A DNA stretch of 64,000 bases from the NCBI GenBank assembly GCA_003254925.1, contig QANZ01032357.1, positions 125,031 through 189,030 on the forward strand. Reading direction: 5' to 3'. Below the pieces are notes generated by a model, which made no database searches, had not been told where the DNA came from, and saw only the letters and a list, made by a program, of their open reading frames with translations. Below are positions 11,001 through 19,923 of this stretch, one piece after another (positions within the stretch are counted from its first letter, which is position 1; each line of letters opens with the position of its first letter). Origin of the DNA: Chamaecrista fasciculata (lineage: Eukaryota > Streptophyta > Magnoliopsida > Fabales > Fabaceae). The translations under genes were made by a program, and so were the position numbers.

Positions 11001-13749
11001 CAAAAGAGTAAATAACAAAATTAATGAACAGATATGATTGGTTAACGTCAAGGAAATCACCAAATCAAACCAAATAAAAAGAAGATAACTCAAAAATATG
11101 ATAAATGCTAAATTGAGGAAGGGATGAAGAAACTATGAAATCATATGCCCAATTACTTATTCAACTAAGGTAAACCTTTCTAATAGAGAGATGCAAATTA
11201 GTAGAAAACAATCATGTACTTATTTCCATCAACATAAGATTGCAAGGTGTACTTAAGAGAACCAAAGGATATGGTCTAAGAAAAGCCAGTACACCAAGAA
11301 AAGGTAAAGCACTGAAAATTTTGTCATAAAGTACCATAAGTTTGCTGCTGAGATTCTTCAACACCTTGACAAACATTAAACTTGGATCCCAAAGACTGAA
11401 TTTTCTTCACTACATTTCTCAAATCCATGGGGTCTTTGTTGTGTTCAATGCTCTTGTGAAAGTCAAACAGAGATTCCAACACCTTTCGAGGAAGATCAGA
11501 CTTTACATTCTCAGAGCCATTAGAATATTGAGCTTTGGAACCAGAGGGAACCTCTGCATAATTCCTAAAATCAAGAAACAACTAAGCTAGTAAAATAGGT
11601 CAAGTTTACTAAAATCCTTGATTATAAGGAGATCCAGATTCAATTGAATGAACTAGAATATATTAGAAATGACGAAATCTAACTCCCTTACAAAGGATCA
11701 CGATGTTCGGCACCATTATGAAGGAGTTCCCCCTCTACATAAGGTACAGGGTCTGTCACATGTTCAGGAGCATGTATAACCTCTAGAAACATGAAATAAG
11801 TAATTATCAATTTTGGGCCCTAAGAAAAGCATATAACCATGATACCATGTAGAACATATATATGGAGAGAAATCATGAAAACCTGCTTCTAGCACCGGAG
11901 CTTTCTCAGTGTTTTCAATGTTGATAGTTTCTGAGACAGAACTTAATTGTGATGTGTTGTTCTCCTCAATGTACCTAAAGACATCATTTAAGACATAATA
12001 GCCTTTCTCTTGTGGAGCCAGAAAGAATGTTTGTGTGAACTTCCTTGTCACACCATCCTTCCCAGTTAAGCACCCTGTAACTAAAACTATAACACTTCCA
12101 CCATATGACTCCTGAGAATCTACAGTTTCTATTTCTGCTGTATGGTCTTCATAATTCAAGGAAAGAATCTTTTCATTTACTGCCTGCTCCGATCCATGAA
12201 TTGAAATTAAATCAAATCAAGTTTTGTTATTGTATACAAGAGTCAAGAATTCTTTTTTATCTATTTATCCTCTTGTGCATTCTAAACCCCATTGTTTGTT
12301 TTAGGCAAAAATACTCTTGGTACCCCTAAAGTATGCGGTCATTTTCAGTTGTACTCTTAAAGTTTGTTTTTTGGTCAATTATACCCCAAAGTATGGGATC
12401 AGTTTCAGTTATACCTCTAAAGATTTTTAGTGTCAATTATACCTCCAATTTTTTTTTTGTCAATTGTACCCCCAAATTGGGGAGGTATTTGGGGGTACAA
12501 TTGACTAAAATGTGAAACATTGGGTGTATAATTGACTTAAAAAAGTATAACTGAAACTGACCCCATACTTTGGAGGTACGATGGACCCAAAAAAAACTTT
12601 GGAGGTACAACTGAAAATGACCGCATACTTTAGGGGTACCAATAGTACTTTTTCCTTTAGTTTATTGATCATTCATCTTTCTAACTTTTAATTTTATATT
12701 TCGGCCAAAAAAAAAACTTTTAATTTTATTGCATATAGTGCAGTTTCTTGAACCCTGTATAATCGAGACAGTGTTCATTTTATCGGACATGACAATGCGG
12801 ATGCAAAATTAGGTATTTCGACACCTCGCTATGCTCTTGCGGTTTTTCAACATTGCATTGCCATTCGGTTGGAGGCTTGGAGCTAACCACCATTTGTTTT
12901 GTTCATGGCTCAAGGTAGTTTTTGTTTTAAATTGGAATTGTGCTTAAAGACATTTGATTATATTTCTTCATAAAATATATACATAATAGAGAAGGCTTTG
13001 AAGAGATATAGCTTCTGATACAAATAAGGATCTAGCTTGTTGGCCAAAGAGAGGGAGCCCCAAAAAAATTCTATAACTTATATAACATACAGACACCTAC
13101 AAATTGTGATCTCATGGCATTTTGGTTCATTGTTTTAAGTTTTATAGGGTATGCATATGATACAACTTGTTGTATCATACAACAAGTGAAGTGACATAAT
13201 CTCTATTATTTGATTGGCTCATGAAACTACTTAATTATTATTTTTTATAAATAAATTATTTAAAATAATGAAGATTATACCACCTCACTTGTTGCATGAT
13301 ACAACAAGTTGCATCATAAATTCATAATTCATAGACTTACCCACCAGTGAATTATAAAAGGGCTTTTAAAACTTAGGGTAAATTACACTTTGGCACTCTA
13401 CTCTATGGACCAATCTTACTTTGGTACCCTGTTCTTTGCACCGTTAACACTTTAGTACCTTAAAAAAGATAGAACAAGGTAACAAATTGTGAAAGAACAG
13501 TGCACTAAAGTGAAATCGGTTCATAGAATAGGGTACCAAAATGTAATTTACCCTAAAACTTACTTGCATAGTTGTCACCGTTCTCATCACTCCATTGCTG
13601 TCTGGTCTGCTTAAGAAACTTGAATCCTTATAGAATCTGTGCGCCAAGGTTGGGGATTGATGGAGAATACTGTAATATTGCTCCACAAAGGCATTGCCAA
13701 CCACTTGAGCCCAAGGAGCAAAAGTAGGGCTTGCTTGCTGCATTGCCAT
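8092..13749 (-). CDS. Predicted chimeric NTF2 (G3BP-type)-DUF1771-SMR protein
   Basis: Ten exons joined in phase: 13749-13564, 12183-11883, 11782-11692 (NTF2 part), 11564-11335, 10997-10921, 10198-10142, 9551-9505, 9401-9295, 9147-9077 and 8223-8092 (SMR part). The predicted protein has 432 residues. Residues 1-192 match the N-terminus of plant G3BP-like proteins with a whole NTF2 fold (NAFVEQYYSILHQSP near residue 19; FFLAPQEKGYYVLNDVFRY near 126). Residues from about 193 match SMR copy A exon 5 onward: DUF1771 at about 274-330 and Smr at about 338-412 (IDLH; ITGWGSHSVGK). The boundary codon is TT|G, phase 2 on both sides. The LHG motif reads LHR. Exon 7-8 needs an alternative acceptor (AG before 9551), because the ancestral-looking exon start (9573) is out of frame. 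G3BP NTF2 domains dimerise and dock short peptide motifs; the combined function is unknown. The gene could be an expressed fusion, or a decayed SMR copy that happens to stay open. Confidence 0.65.
8307..8964. mobile_element. Mutator-like foldback MITE, interrupted by a solo LTR
   Basis: Terminal inverted arms (GGCCAAAGTGTACT at the left, AGTGCACTTTTGCC at the right) read like 'ggtcccatatctttt' and its reverse complement. The flanks are 9-bp near-identical direct repeats (GTAATACTT at 8298-8306, TTAATACTT at 8965-8973), as Mutator-type insertions make. The element is split by the 344-bp LTR at 8422-8765. It lies in the intron between the last two exons of the chimeric gene. A related element is at about 38230-38590. 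Confidence 0.7.
8422..8765. mobile_element. Solo LTR, Ty1/copia-like, nested in the MITE
   Basis: The 344-bp segment starts TGTTAG and ends CTAACA, the terminal inverted repeat usual for copia LTRs. It is flanked by the 5-bp duplication AGTCC (8417-8421 and 8766-8770). No internal retrotransposon sequence remains, so it is a solo LTR left by recombination between LTRs, or a TRIM-like LTR. The copia assignment rests only on the end sequence and size. Confidence 0.8.
9827..10075. repeat. Partial MITE of the CTATGAAG family
   Basis: The left end reads CTATGAAGCATAGACACT, followed by 'gtcggacatggacattcgacac'. This matches the ends of the complete element at 56693-57009. No clear right terminus is seen; the segment runs into a TA repeat and an unresolved base near 10040. 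It lies in an intron of the chimeric gene. Confidence 0.45.
10256..10854. mobile_element. Solo LTR, Ty3/gypsy-like, 599 bp
   Basis: Starts TGAT and ends ATCA, with a perfect 5-bp duplication AAACC on both sides (10251-10255, 10855-10859). Inside are a TATA-like 'cctataaatac' near 10654 and, downstream, 'acttaagcttcggaggtgaa', the arrangement common in plant gypsy LTRs (promoter, then the R/U5 boundary). GC content is higher than the surroundings. No internal coding region is left. It sits in the intron between the DUF1771 exons (10921 and 10198) of the chimeric gene. Nothing comparable can be checked in copy A because that region is off the window. Confidence 0.85.
12304..12655. mobile_element. 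Foldback MITE, about 352 bp
   Basis: Long inverted arms: GGCAAAAATACTCTTGGTAC at the left, GTACCAATAGTACTTTTTCC at the right, with the repeated wording 'aaagtatgcggtcattttcagt' mirrored inside. The flanking 9-mers TTTGTTTTA and TTTAGTTTA agree at 7 of 9 positions, a possible aged Mutator-type duplication. It lies in the first intron of the predicted chimeric gene. Confidence 0.6.
13157..13317. mobile_element. Short inverted-repeat MITE
   Basis: The 161-bp element starts ATGATACAACTTGTTGTATC and ends in the mirrored form GATACAACAAGTTGCATCAT. About 45-bp arms fold back, and each arm has its own small palindrome (ACAACTTGTTGT). It lies in the first intron of the chimeric gene. Family unknown to me; no clear target duplication. 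Confidence 0.6.
13376..13553. mobile_element. Mutator-like MITE beside a splice donor
   Basis: 178 bp with inverted ends (GGGTAAATTACACTTTGG / CCAAAATGTAATTTACCC) and a perfect 9-bp duplication TAAAACTTA (13367-13375 and 13554-13562). On the minus strand the exon-proximal copy of the duplication supplies bases +2 to +10 of the intron after the first NTF2 exon. The donor GTAAGTTTTA is therefore preserved despite insertion 10 bases into the intron. Confidence 0.8.
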
Positions 13750-13925
13750 ATTAAAAAAAAAAAAAAGAAGAAGATTATCATAATGTAAAGCAGAAGAAAA
13801 CACTTACTATAGATGAATGTTAATTGTGGAATGTGGAAACCAACAGAAAATCATATTTCAGTTTGCCACCCTGATTAGCCAGATAGCCAAATAATGAATA
13901 TTGATAAATTAACTCTGAGAACTAA

Positions 13926-14669
13926 GGGGACGTTTGGTACACGGATTAATTTTTCAATCCCGGGAATCACATTCCCAGGAATAAGATTCCCAGGATTATA
14001 AGAATGTCTGTTTGGATGAGTTAAAATAATCCTAGGATTATTTTGCAATATTCCCAGGAATGTTACAATCTTGTGTTTGGTTCAACTTTGATATTCCTGG
14101 GAATGTTTAATACTTTTACAAATATGCCCTTGACTTTTTATTCTCAACCAACCAATAGTTTATCAAATGTAGAAATTCTTCAAAAAAATTCATGAGAAAA
14201 ATACTATATCATAAAGAAATAATTATATCATAATTAAAATTTTTAAATAACATTAATAGATTCATGAGAAAAATACTATTTCATAACACAATGTCCATAA
14301 TTCTCAACATAATAAAATTGTCTAAAAAAGTCTCACTCAACAAAGAGGTGTAAAATGACAAAGAGTTGTAAAATGACAAAGATGAAAAGTGACCGGGGTT
14401 TGTAGAGAAAGAATTAATTAATTAGAGGAAATTAATTAGGGGTAATAAAATAATTTTGGATGGGAAAAATAATCTCATGTCATGGGATTAGACTAATCCC
14501 ACCCCCTAGGGTGGGATTAGAAAATAGCTATTTTAGGAAATTATCCTATTCCTGGGAATACAATATTCCCGGGACTAATTTTCCAATCCGCGTACCAAAC
14601 TCGGGATTACTCTAGTCCGGAGCTCATAATCCTGGGACTATTTTTTCAATCCGTGTACCAAACGCCTCC
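13926..14669. mobile_element. PIF/Harbinger-type MITE, 744 bp
   Basis: Terminal inverted repeats start GGGGACGTTTGGTACACGGA and GGAGGCGTTTGGTACACGGA (the second read from the right end). The 3-bp duplication TAA (13923-13925, 14670-14672) is the PIF/Harbinger signature. A subterminal motif family built on 'attcccaggaat' recurs at both ends. No transposase is encoded, so it is non-autonomous. It lies upstream of the first NTF2 exon, where it could affect any promoter of the chimeric gene. Confidence 0.8.
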
Positions 14670-15652
14670 TAAGCTACGTATTTTTTTAATTCCTGTCATG
14701 ATAAGGCTATCCCAAAAGCAGCTTCATTTAGTAACAAGTTAGGTATAATGGAAACGGTTAGTCTTTGTTCAAAAAGAAAGGGTTAGTCTTCCATAATATA
14801 ATAAACTACTAAACTAATCTCAAATTCAAATTCTCACAAAAAAGAAGTCTCCATATTTAGTGTCCGTTTGAATAGGCATTTTCTTTTAACTTAGAAAATA
14901 CTTTTATAGTTAAAAAAGACTTTTTATACACATAAAAATTTACTTGGCTGAATTTTTTTTAAAAAAAAGTCAAAGTTAAAATAAAACCTTTTTGAAAATT
15001 TAATTTTAAAGTTTTAACTTAGAACATTTATAGATGTTATTCTTTTAATTACATTTATTAATTAAAAGTACGGTTATCCAAACAACTTCTATAATTAAAA
15101 ATATTTTTATATTATAATATCTAAATATAAAAATAATAATACTCTAGTTAAAAGATATTTTTCAAAAAAATTATAACTTTATTGGCAAAAATACTCTTTT
15201 CGTTTTTAAACTCTACATCAACTTTGAATTTCATCCCTAATTTCTTTTTGTTATCGTCCCCAATATTTTATTTATTTTATTTTTTGGTCAATTCTATCTT
15301 TAACTAGCTTCTTTCAATAAATTAACAATAAATTTTCATATTTTTTAATCTGAAAAAGAATTTAATTTTTTTTCAATTAATTTTATATTACACGTAATTA
15401 TGTAAAATTTATCATTAATATTTAACCAAAATAAAAGTAAATTATAAAATTGATCGAAATATCAAATATAGGAAATGAAATTCACAGAAAAATAATTTTA
15501 GAGACGTAATTAAAAATTAATATAAAATTTAAAAATAAAAAAGATACTTTTGCCCCTAAAATATTTTTGTTAGAAGCTTCAAGCTTGTCCCTTATAATGT
15601 GCCACAGTGCCTGGAACAGAGACACTTGTGATTTGTGAAAAACAATAAAAGC

Positions 15653-15800
15653 AGCTTCCTCTGAAAAAAAAAAAAGACAAGGAGAAGGAACCTACCAAAC
15701 CTTCCAGCTGCTTAGCTTTTTGATTTTCTCGTCCTTTTCCGATAGACTTGGGAGCTGACGATGGCTTCTTCGTCTTCTTCCTCGTATTCTTCATCTCCAA
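15653..15800 (-). pseudogene. Relic of SMR exon 1 (copy B)
   Basis: From the ATG at 15800 the frame gives MEMKNTRKKTKKPSSAPKS and LEGLVGSFSLS, closely matching the start of copy A at 5313. A segment of about 18 residues is missing. After FSLS a poly-T run replaces the codons that read SLEEAA in copy A; the frame then drifts and similarity ends near 15645. SMR exons 2, 3 and 4 are not found between here and 11564. It may survive only as a 5' untranslated exon. Confidence 0.75.
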
Positions 15801-16013
15801 GAAGATCTATTCCAACAGTATTAAAAAGAAAAAATAAAAAACTGCTAGGGTTTCAGAAGGATTCAGGTCCCAAATCCTAGGTAATAAAATCTCTGGAAAT
15901 TGATATTTAGGGTTTCGGGAATTGAAGGGAGAAATTTTGCAGACGGAAACACAAGAGATTGAAGAATGCTTGTCGAGAGCTAAGAGAGATTAAATCATCC
16001 TCACACAAATTTA

Positions 16014-16557
16014 GGCTCCGTTTGGTAGGGAGGAGATGAGGTTTACAATGTAAAAGGGCACGGTTTTCAAGATTTTCATGTGTTTGGTATGGTAATTTGA
16101 GCTATGTAAAGTGGATTACAATGTAAAGGGCTTTACATTACATAGGCCATTTTTCTTTACTTCACATTTCTGATGTAATCCAAGTCTACCTAGGGAATTA
16201 TGGTAGAATTCCTAATTTGCCCTTCTCACTCCCATCTCATCTCCTCCCCAAATGGTGAACGGCGGCGGCGGCGGCGGTGTACGGCGGCGCCGACCACCGT
16301 GGACCACCGTTCACGGCGGCTCCGACCACCGTGGACCACCGTGGACGGCGGCGGCGGCAGTCTGGTGGTAGTTATGGGAAGGGCATTTTTGTCATTTTTT
16401 TTTATATCTATTTTACTTTCCTTCCCATACCTTTTTATACCAAACACTTTCAATCTTTACCTACTTTACATTCCCTCAACTACTTTTCCTTTCCCTCACA
16501 ATTTTTCCCTTGTAAAACCCTTTCCTTTACATACCCAAAAGGGTACCAAACGGAGCC
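16014..16557. mobile_element. PIF/Harbinger-type MITE with GC-rich core, 544 bp
   Basis: Inverted ends GGCTCCGTTTGGTAGGG / GGGTACCAAACGGAGCC and a TTA duplication (16011-16013, 16558-16560). The paralogous stretch upstream of copy A (about 5512) reads straight through with one TTA, so the empty site is visible in this same window. The core at about 16260-16365 is a GGC/CCACCGTGGA-rich repeat with long open frames on both strands, a strong compositional contrast with the AT-rich host. The open frames look fortuitous. Confidence 0.9.
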
Positions 16558-16684
16558 TTAAGTGACGAATGCCATATGTGAATCTTCCTTAGTAATGGAG
16601 ATCATTAAGGACGCGTTCGGTAATAAAATAATCGTCAAAGGTTGATTTCATTTTGGTCATAAATTTATGCTGGATGTTTATTGA

Positions 16685-17240
16685 AAAAATTGAGGTAAGA
16701 CCGGACCGGACCGGTCGGTTGAACCGGGAACCGGCCATTAGGCCGGTCCGAGTCATTTTAATAATCGGCCAGGCAGAGAACCGGGGCGAACCGGCCAAAA
16801 ATCGGTGAAACCGGCCTGAACCGGAGGCAAACCGGTTGAACCGGTCTTGGTTTATTTTTTTTCTTTTCTTTTTTTCGATTTTTTTGGTCTTTTTTTATAA
16901 TTATGGGTCAAATATTAGAGAATGTTGATTATGAACCAAAATTTGATAGAGAAAGTGATCATAAAATGTCACTTGATGATATTATATTGTTGAACATTAT
17001 GAAAATTGATTATCTCTATATTAATTCTTGTTAATTTATGAAAATTGTATTAATATATTAATGTTATAATTGTATTTTGTAACCTAATTATGAATATTTG
17101 AATTAAAATTTTATCATATATAGGTTTTTTTATTATTTTTATTTTATTTATTTATCAACGGTCCGACCCCGGTTGAACCATTGAACCTTGAACCCCTCCT
17201 TCGGCCGGTTCAATGGCCAGTCCGGTTTTAATAACCTTCA
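16685..17240. repeat. CCGGTT-rich inverted-repeat element
   Basis: Both ends are dense in 'accggaccggcc' and 'ccggttgaaccgg' motifs in opposite orientation, around an AT-rich centre. This is typical of a non-autonomous DNA transposon family frequent in eudicot genomes, probably hAT-like. No clean target duplication was identified, so the limits are approximate. It lies between SMR copy B and the inositol kinase gene. Confidence 0.5.
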
Positions 17241-17258
17241 TTTTTTTATAGGTGTGTG

Positions 17259-17975
17259 AGGGTGAGCACATGCTGCGTCGGACGGTTTGAAGGAAAATCT
17301 CATCTCAACTCGCATATCAATCTTTAGAGTTTAGATTAAGTTGAGTTTTGCATCTTTTAAAATTCAACCTGAACCAACCCAACCCACAAAATTGCGGGTT
17401 GGGTTGGGTTGAACCTGCGGGTTGAATTTTTTTTTTTTGGTTTATAACAAAAAAATAAAACATTATTTTTCAACTTCTTAGGCAAAGTGCATCATATATA
17501 ATATAAAGTAAATTAACAATTTGGTCTCTGAAAGATTGAAATATACAATTTAGTCCCTGAAAGATCAAAATGGTATACTTTTTAGTCCCTAAAAGATTAA
17601 AATGATATATTATTTAGTCCATAAAAAGAACTAATTAGTATATCATTTTGATCTTTCAGGGACTAAATTATACATTTCAATCTTTCAGAGACCGAGTTGT
17701 TAGCTCAGTGATCTTTCAAGGACCAAATTATTAGTTACTCTATAATATATTATATATTAGTAATTAACTATAAAAATATATATATTATATATATTTGCGG
17801 GTTCGCGGGTTGGGTTGGGTTCATAAACCTCCAGCCCGTAGACCAACCCGCAAGAGTGCGGGTTGAGAATTTTGAACTCAACCCAACCCGCGAACCCAAC
17901 CCAACCCAGCCCGTGACTGCGGGTTGAGTTGGTTTTTGCGGGTTCGCGGGCTCGTGGGACAGGATGCTCACCTCT
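17259..17975. mobile_element. hAT-like MITE with GGGTTGGGTT arms, nested insert
   Basis: The ends resemble each other in inverted orientation (GGTGAGCA... and ...TGCTCACC). The subterminal regions are packed with AACCCAACCC/GGGTTGGGTT repeats, as in the better-defined element at 57891-58455. A second foldback (about 17514-17740, 'ttagtccctgaaagatca' wording) sits inside it and shares its family with 41984-42255. Exact ends and target duplication are unclear. Confidence 0.5.
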
Positions 17976-19923
17976 ATGTGTGATAATGTTTTTTCAACGA
18001 GAAGCTTGATTTACATTTTCACTCTTTTATGATTGTTCATAAAAAAATGTGTTTAATATTATTTTTCTATCATAATTAGTTATGCATCAAATTTTTGTCA
18101 CTTGTCAAATGTTTATTGGAAAACCTTATAGCGAATATATAAGGAAGTGTGGTAGGAGATAGGTTTCTAGATGATCATTTTGGTCGGTTGGATTAAATTG
18201 ATTTTAGTCATCCATTTGGTAAGTGGTGGTAGGTAGAATAATAATACATCTCCATTATCCATAAAGTTAGAGGAAAAGTAAGTGAATCCTCTCCATTTAT
18301 TTGGGAGGCGACTTGGTTATAAATAGAGGGACTGTCCCTCTTGTAGATTACCAAGCAATAAAGTTGCAATTGTATGGAGAAATTGTAGAGTGGGAGTGAT
18401 GCATTTTTATAGAAGAAAATTTCTAAGTTCTTCATATATTGGGTTCTATTTTTTTTTCTTCTCTTAAATTAGTAAGCTTGAGTGAAGATAACTAGTATTT
18501 TGAGATGAAAGTAGTAGGCCGCACGTTAGTTTGAAGTGTTAAAAATATTATAAAATAATCTCAAGTGTCAAGAATATTTTAACTCATACTAACATTTTTT
18601 TAATATTATTAAGACTCAGTTTTGAGAATCATGTTATTAAAATTATAATTTTCAACAATTAAAAAAATAATTTATATACTAAATGCTCGATATAACATTT
18701 CTCTCCATTAGTGTACTTAAAGCATATAACTTTTTTATCTTTATGATATATTTAGTAGGATATAAATTACACTTATAAAAACTCATTTGTATATAATTTA
18801 TTGGTTGAAATAACTCAAATAAGAATGAATAAGAATATGATAAAATGATGACTTCTTAAAGAAGTCCATTTGTTTTTTAATTTTTTGTCATTTTTATCTC
18901 TTTTATCTCATTTAATATTTTTGGTATAGATCATATTTTATTTAATTTACAACAATATCACAATTGTTGGAATTAATTTTTATAGAAAGCCCATTTTTTG
19001 GTTACTCAAGGTATCCCTCAGCTTAATAGGCCAATAACTAATCCTCCGCAAACTAATAGCCCATTTTTGGCTAATTGGTTACTGCATACACAAGATGAGA
19101 TTCGAACCCCCGACACTTGTTTAAGCGACTTAGTGAGCTAACCACTAGACTAATCAAACTTAGTTTACAGAAACGCTCCTTATGTGTTTATACAACCTGT
19201 CTTATGTAATTTTTACGGATTTTGTAATTCAAGGGCGTAAATTAAAAATATATATAAATACCAAACGAAATTACCACTAAATTTTGAAGATCTTTGTATT
19301 TCTAATTTAGTAAAGCTACAAGTTAAAATTCTTTTATATTTTACTTGAATTAATTTTATTTTTTGTGATTTTGAAATAATTCAACTTCATTCTACTATTA
19401 TTTTCTTTTACAAAATTACATAATTAATCTTTATGTTTCTAGATTTTTAAATTTTAAATTAAATCTTTATTTTATTGGACCGATTATCACATATTAATAT
19501 TTTAATATAAAATCTATTTCTTAATTAAAACTGAATTTAGTGTAATTTTTTTAAAATTACAATTTTCTATAAATATTATAGTCAAATTTTATTGAAAAAA
19601 CTATTCAAAAATTAGTCAAATTTTTTAAAATTATAATTCACTAAACTATCAAAATATATTAAATGATTTCATTAAAAATTCACATCATATGATATAAATT
19701 ATAAAGGTGCCATTGAATTATTTTAAAAACATAAATAATAAAAATGACTCAAATAGAAATATAAAAGATGAAATTAAATCTGATCTCAAAAGTAAAAGAC
19801 CAAAAGATACTTTTGCCTAGATTCATTTATAAATTATTCTTGACTTTTTTCCCGTGGGTTTTTAATTCTAAAGTCTACTTAAGAATCATTGAAGATGTGG
19901 AATTACAGTTACCCCAATATTTT
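17976..19923. other. Intergenic spacer
   Basis: AT-rich DNA downstream of the inositol kinase gene. I see no credible coding exon. The only recognisable element is a SINE-like segment at 18990-19170. Confidence 0.6.
18990..19170 (-). mobile_element. tRNA-derived SINE-like segment
   Basis: On the minus strand it reads TTAGTCTAGTGGTTAGCTCA, then a B-box-like GGGGGTTCGAATCTC, the pol III promoter layout of tRNA-derived SINEs. No clear target duplication was found and family limits are uncertain. No tRNA cloverleaf is expected. Confidence 0.5.

Noticed and set aside
8092-15800. Reading the copy B region as a simple dead SMR pseudogene
   Set aside because: SMR exons 5-11 and three NTF2 exons all remain open with usable splice sites and matching phases, so a fusion gene fits better, though expression is unproven.
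16200-16565. Overlapping open frames of 75-121 codons on both strands
   Set aside because: They lie wholly within the Harbinger MITE and come from its GC-rich triplet repeats, which lack stops in several frames.
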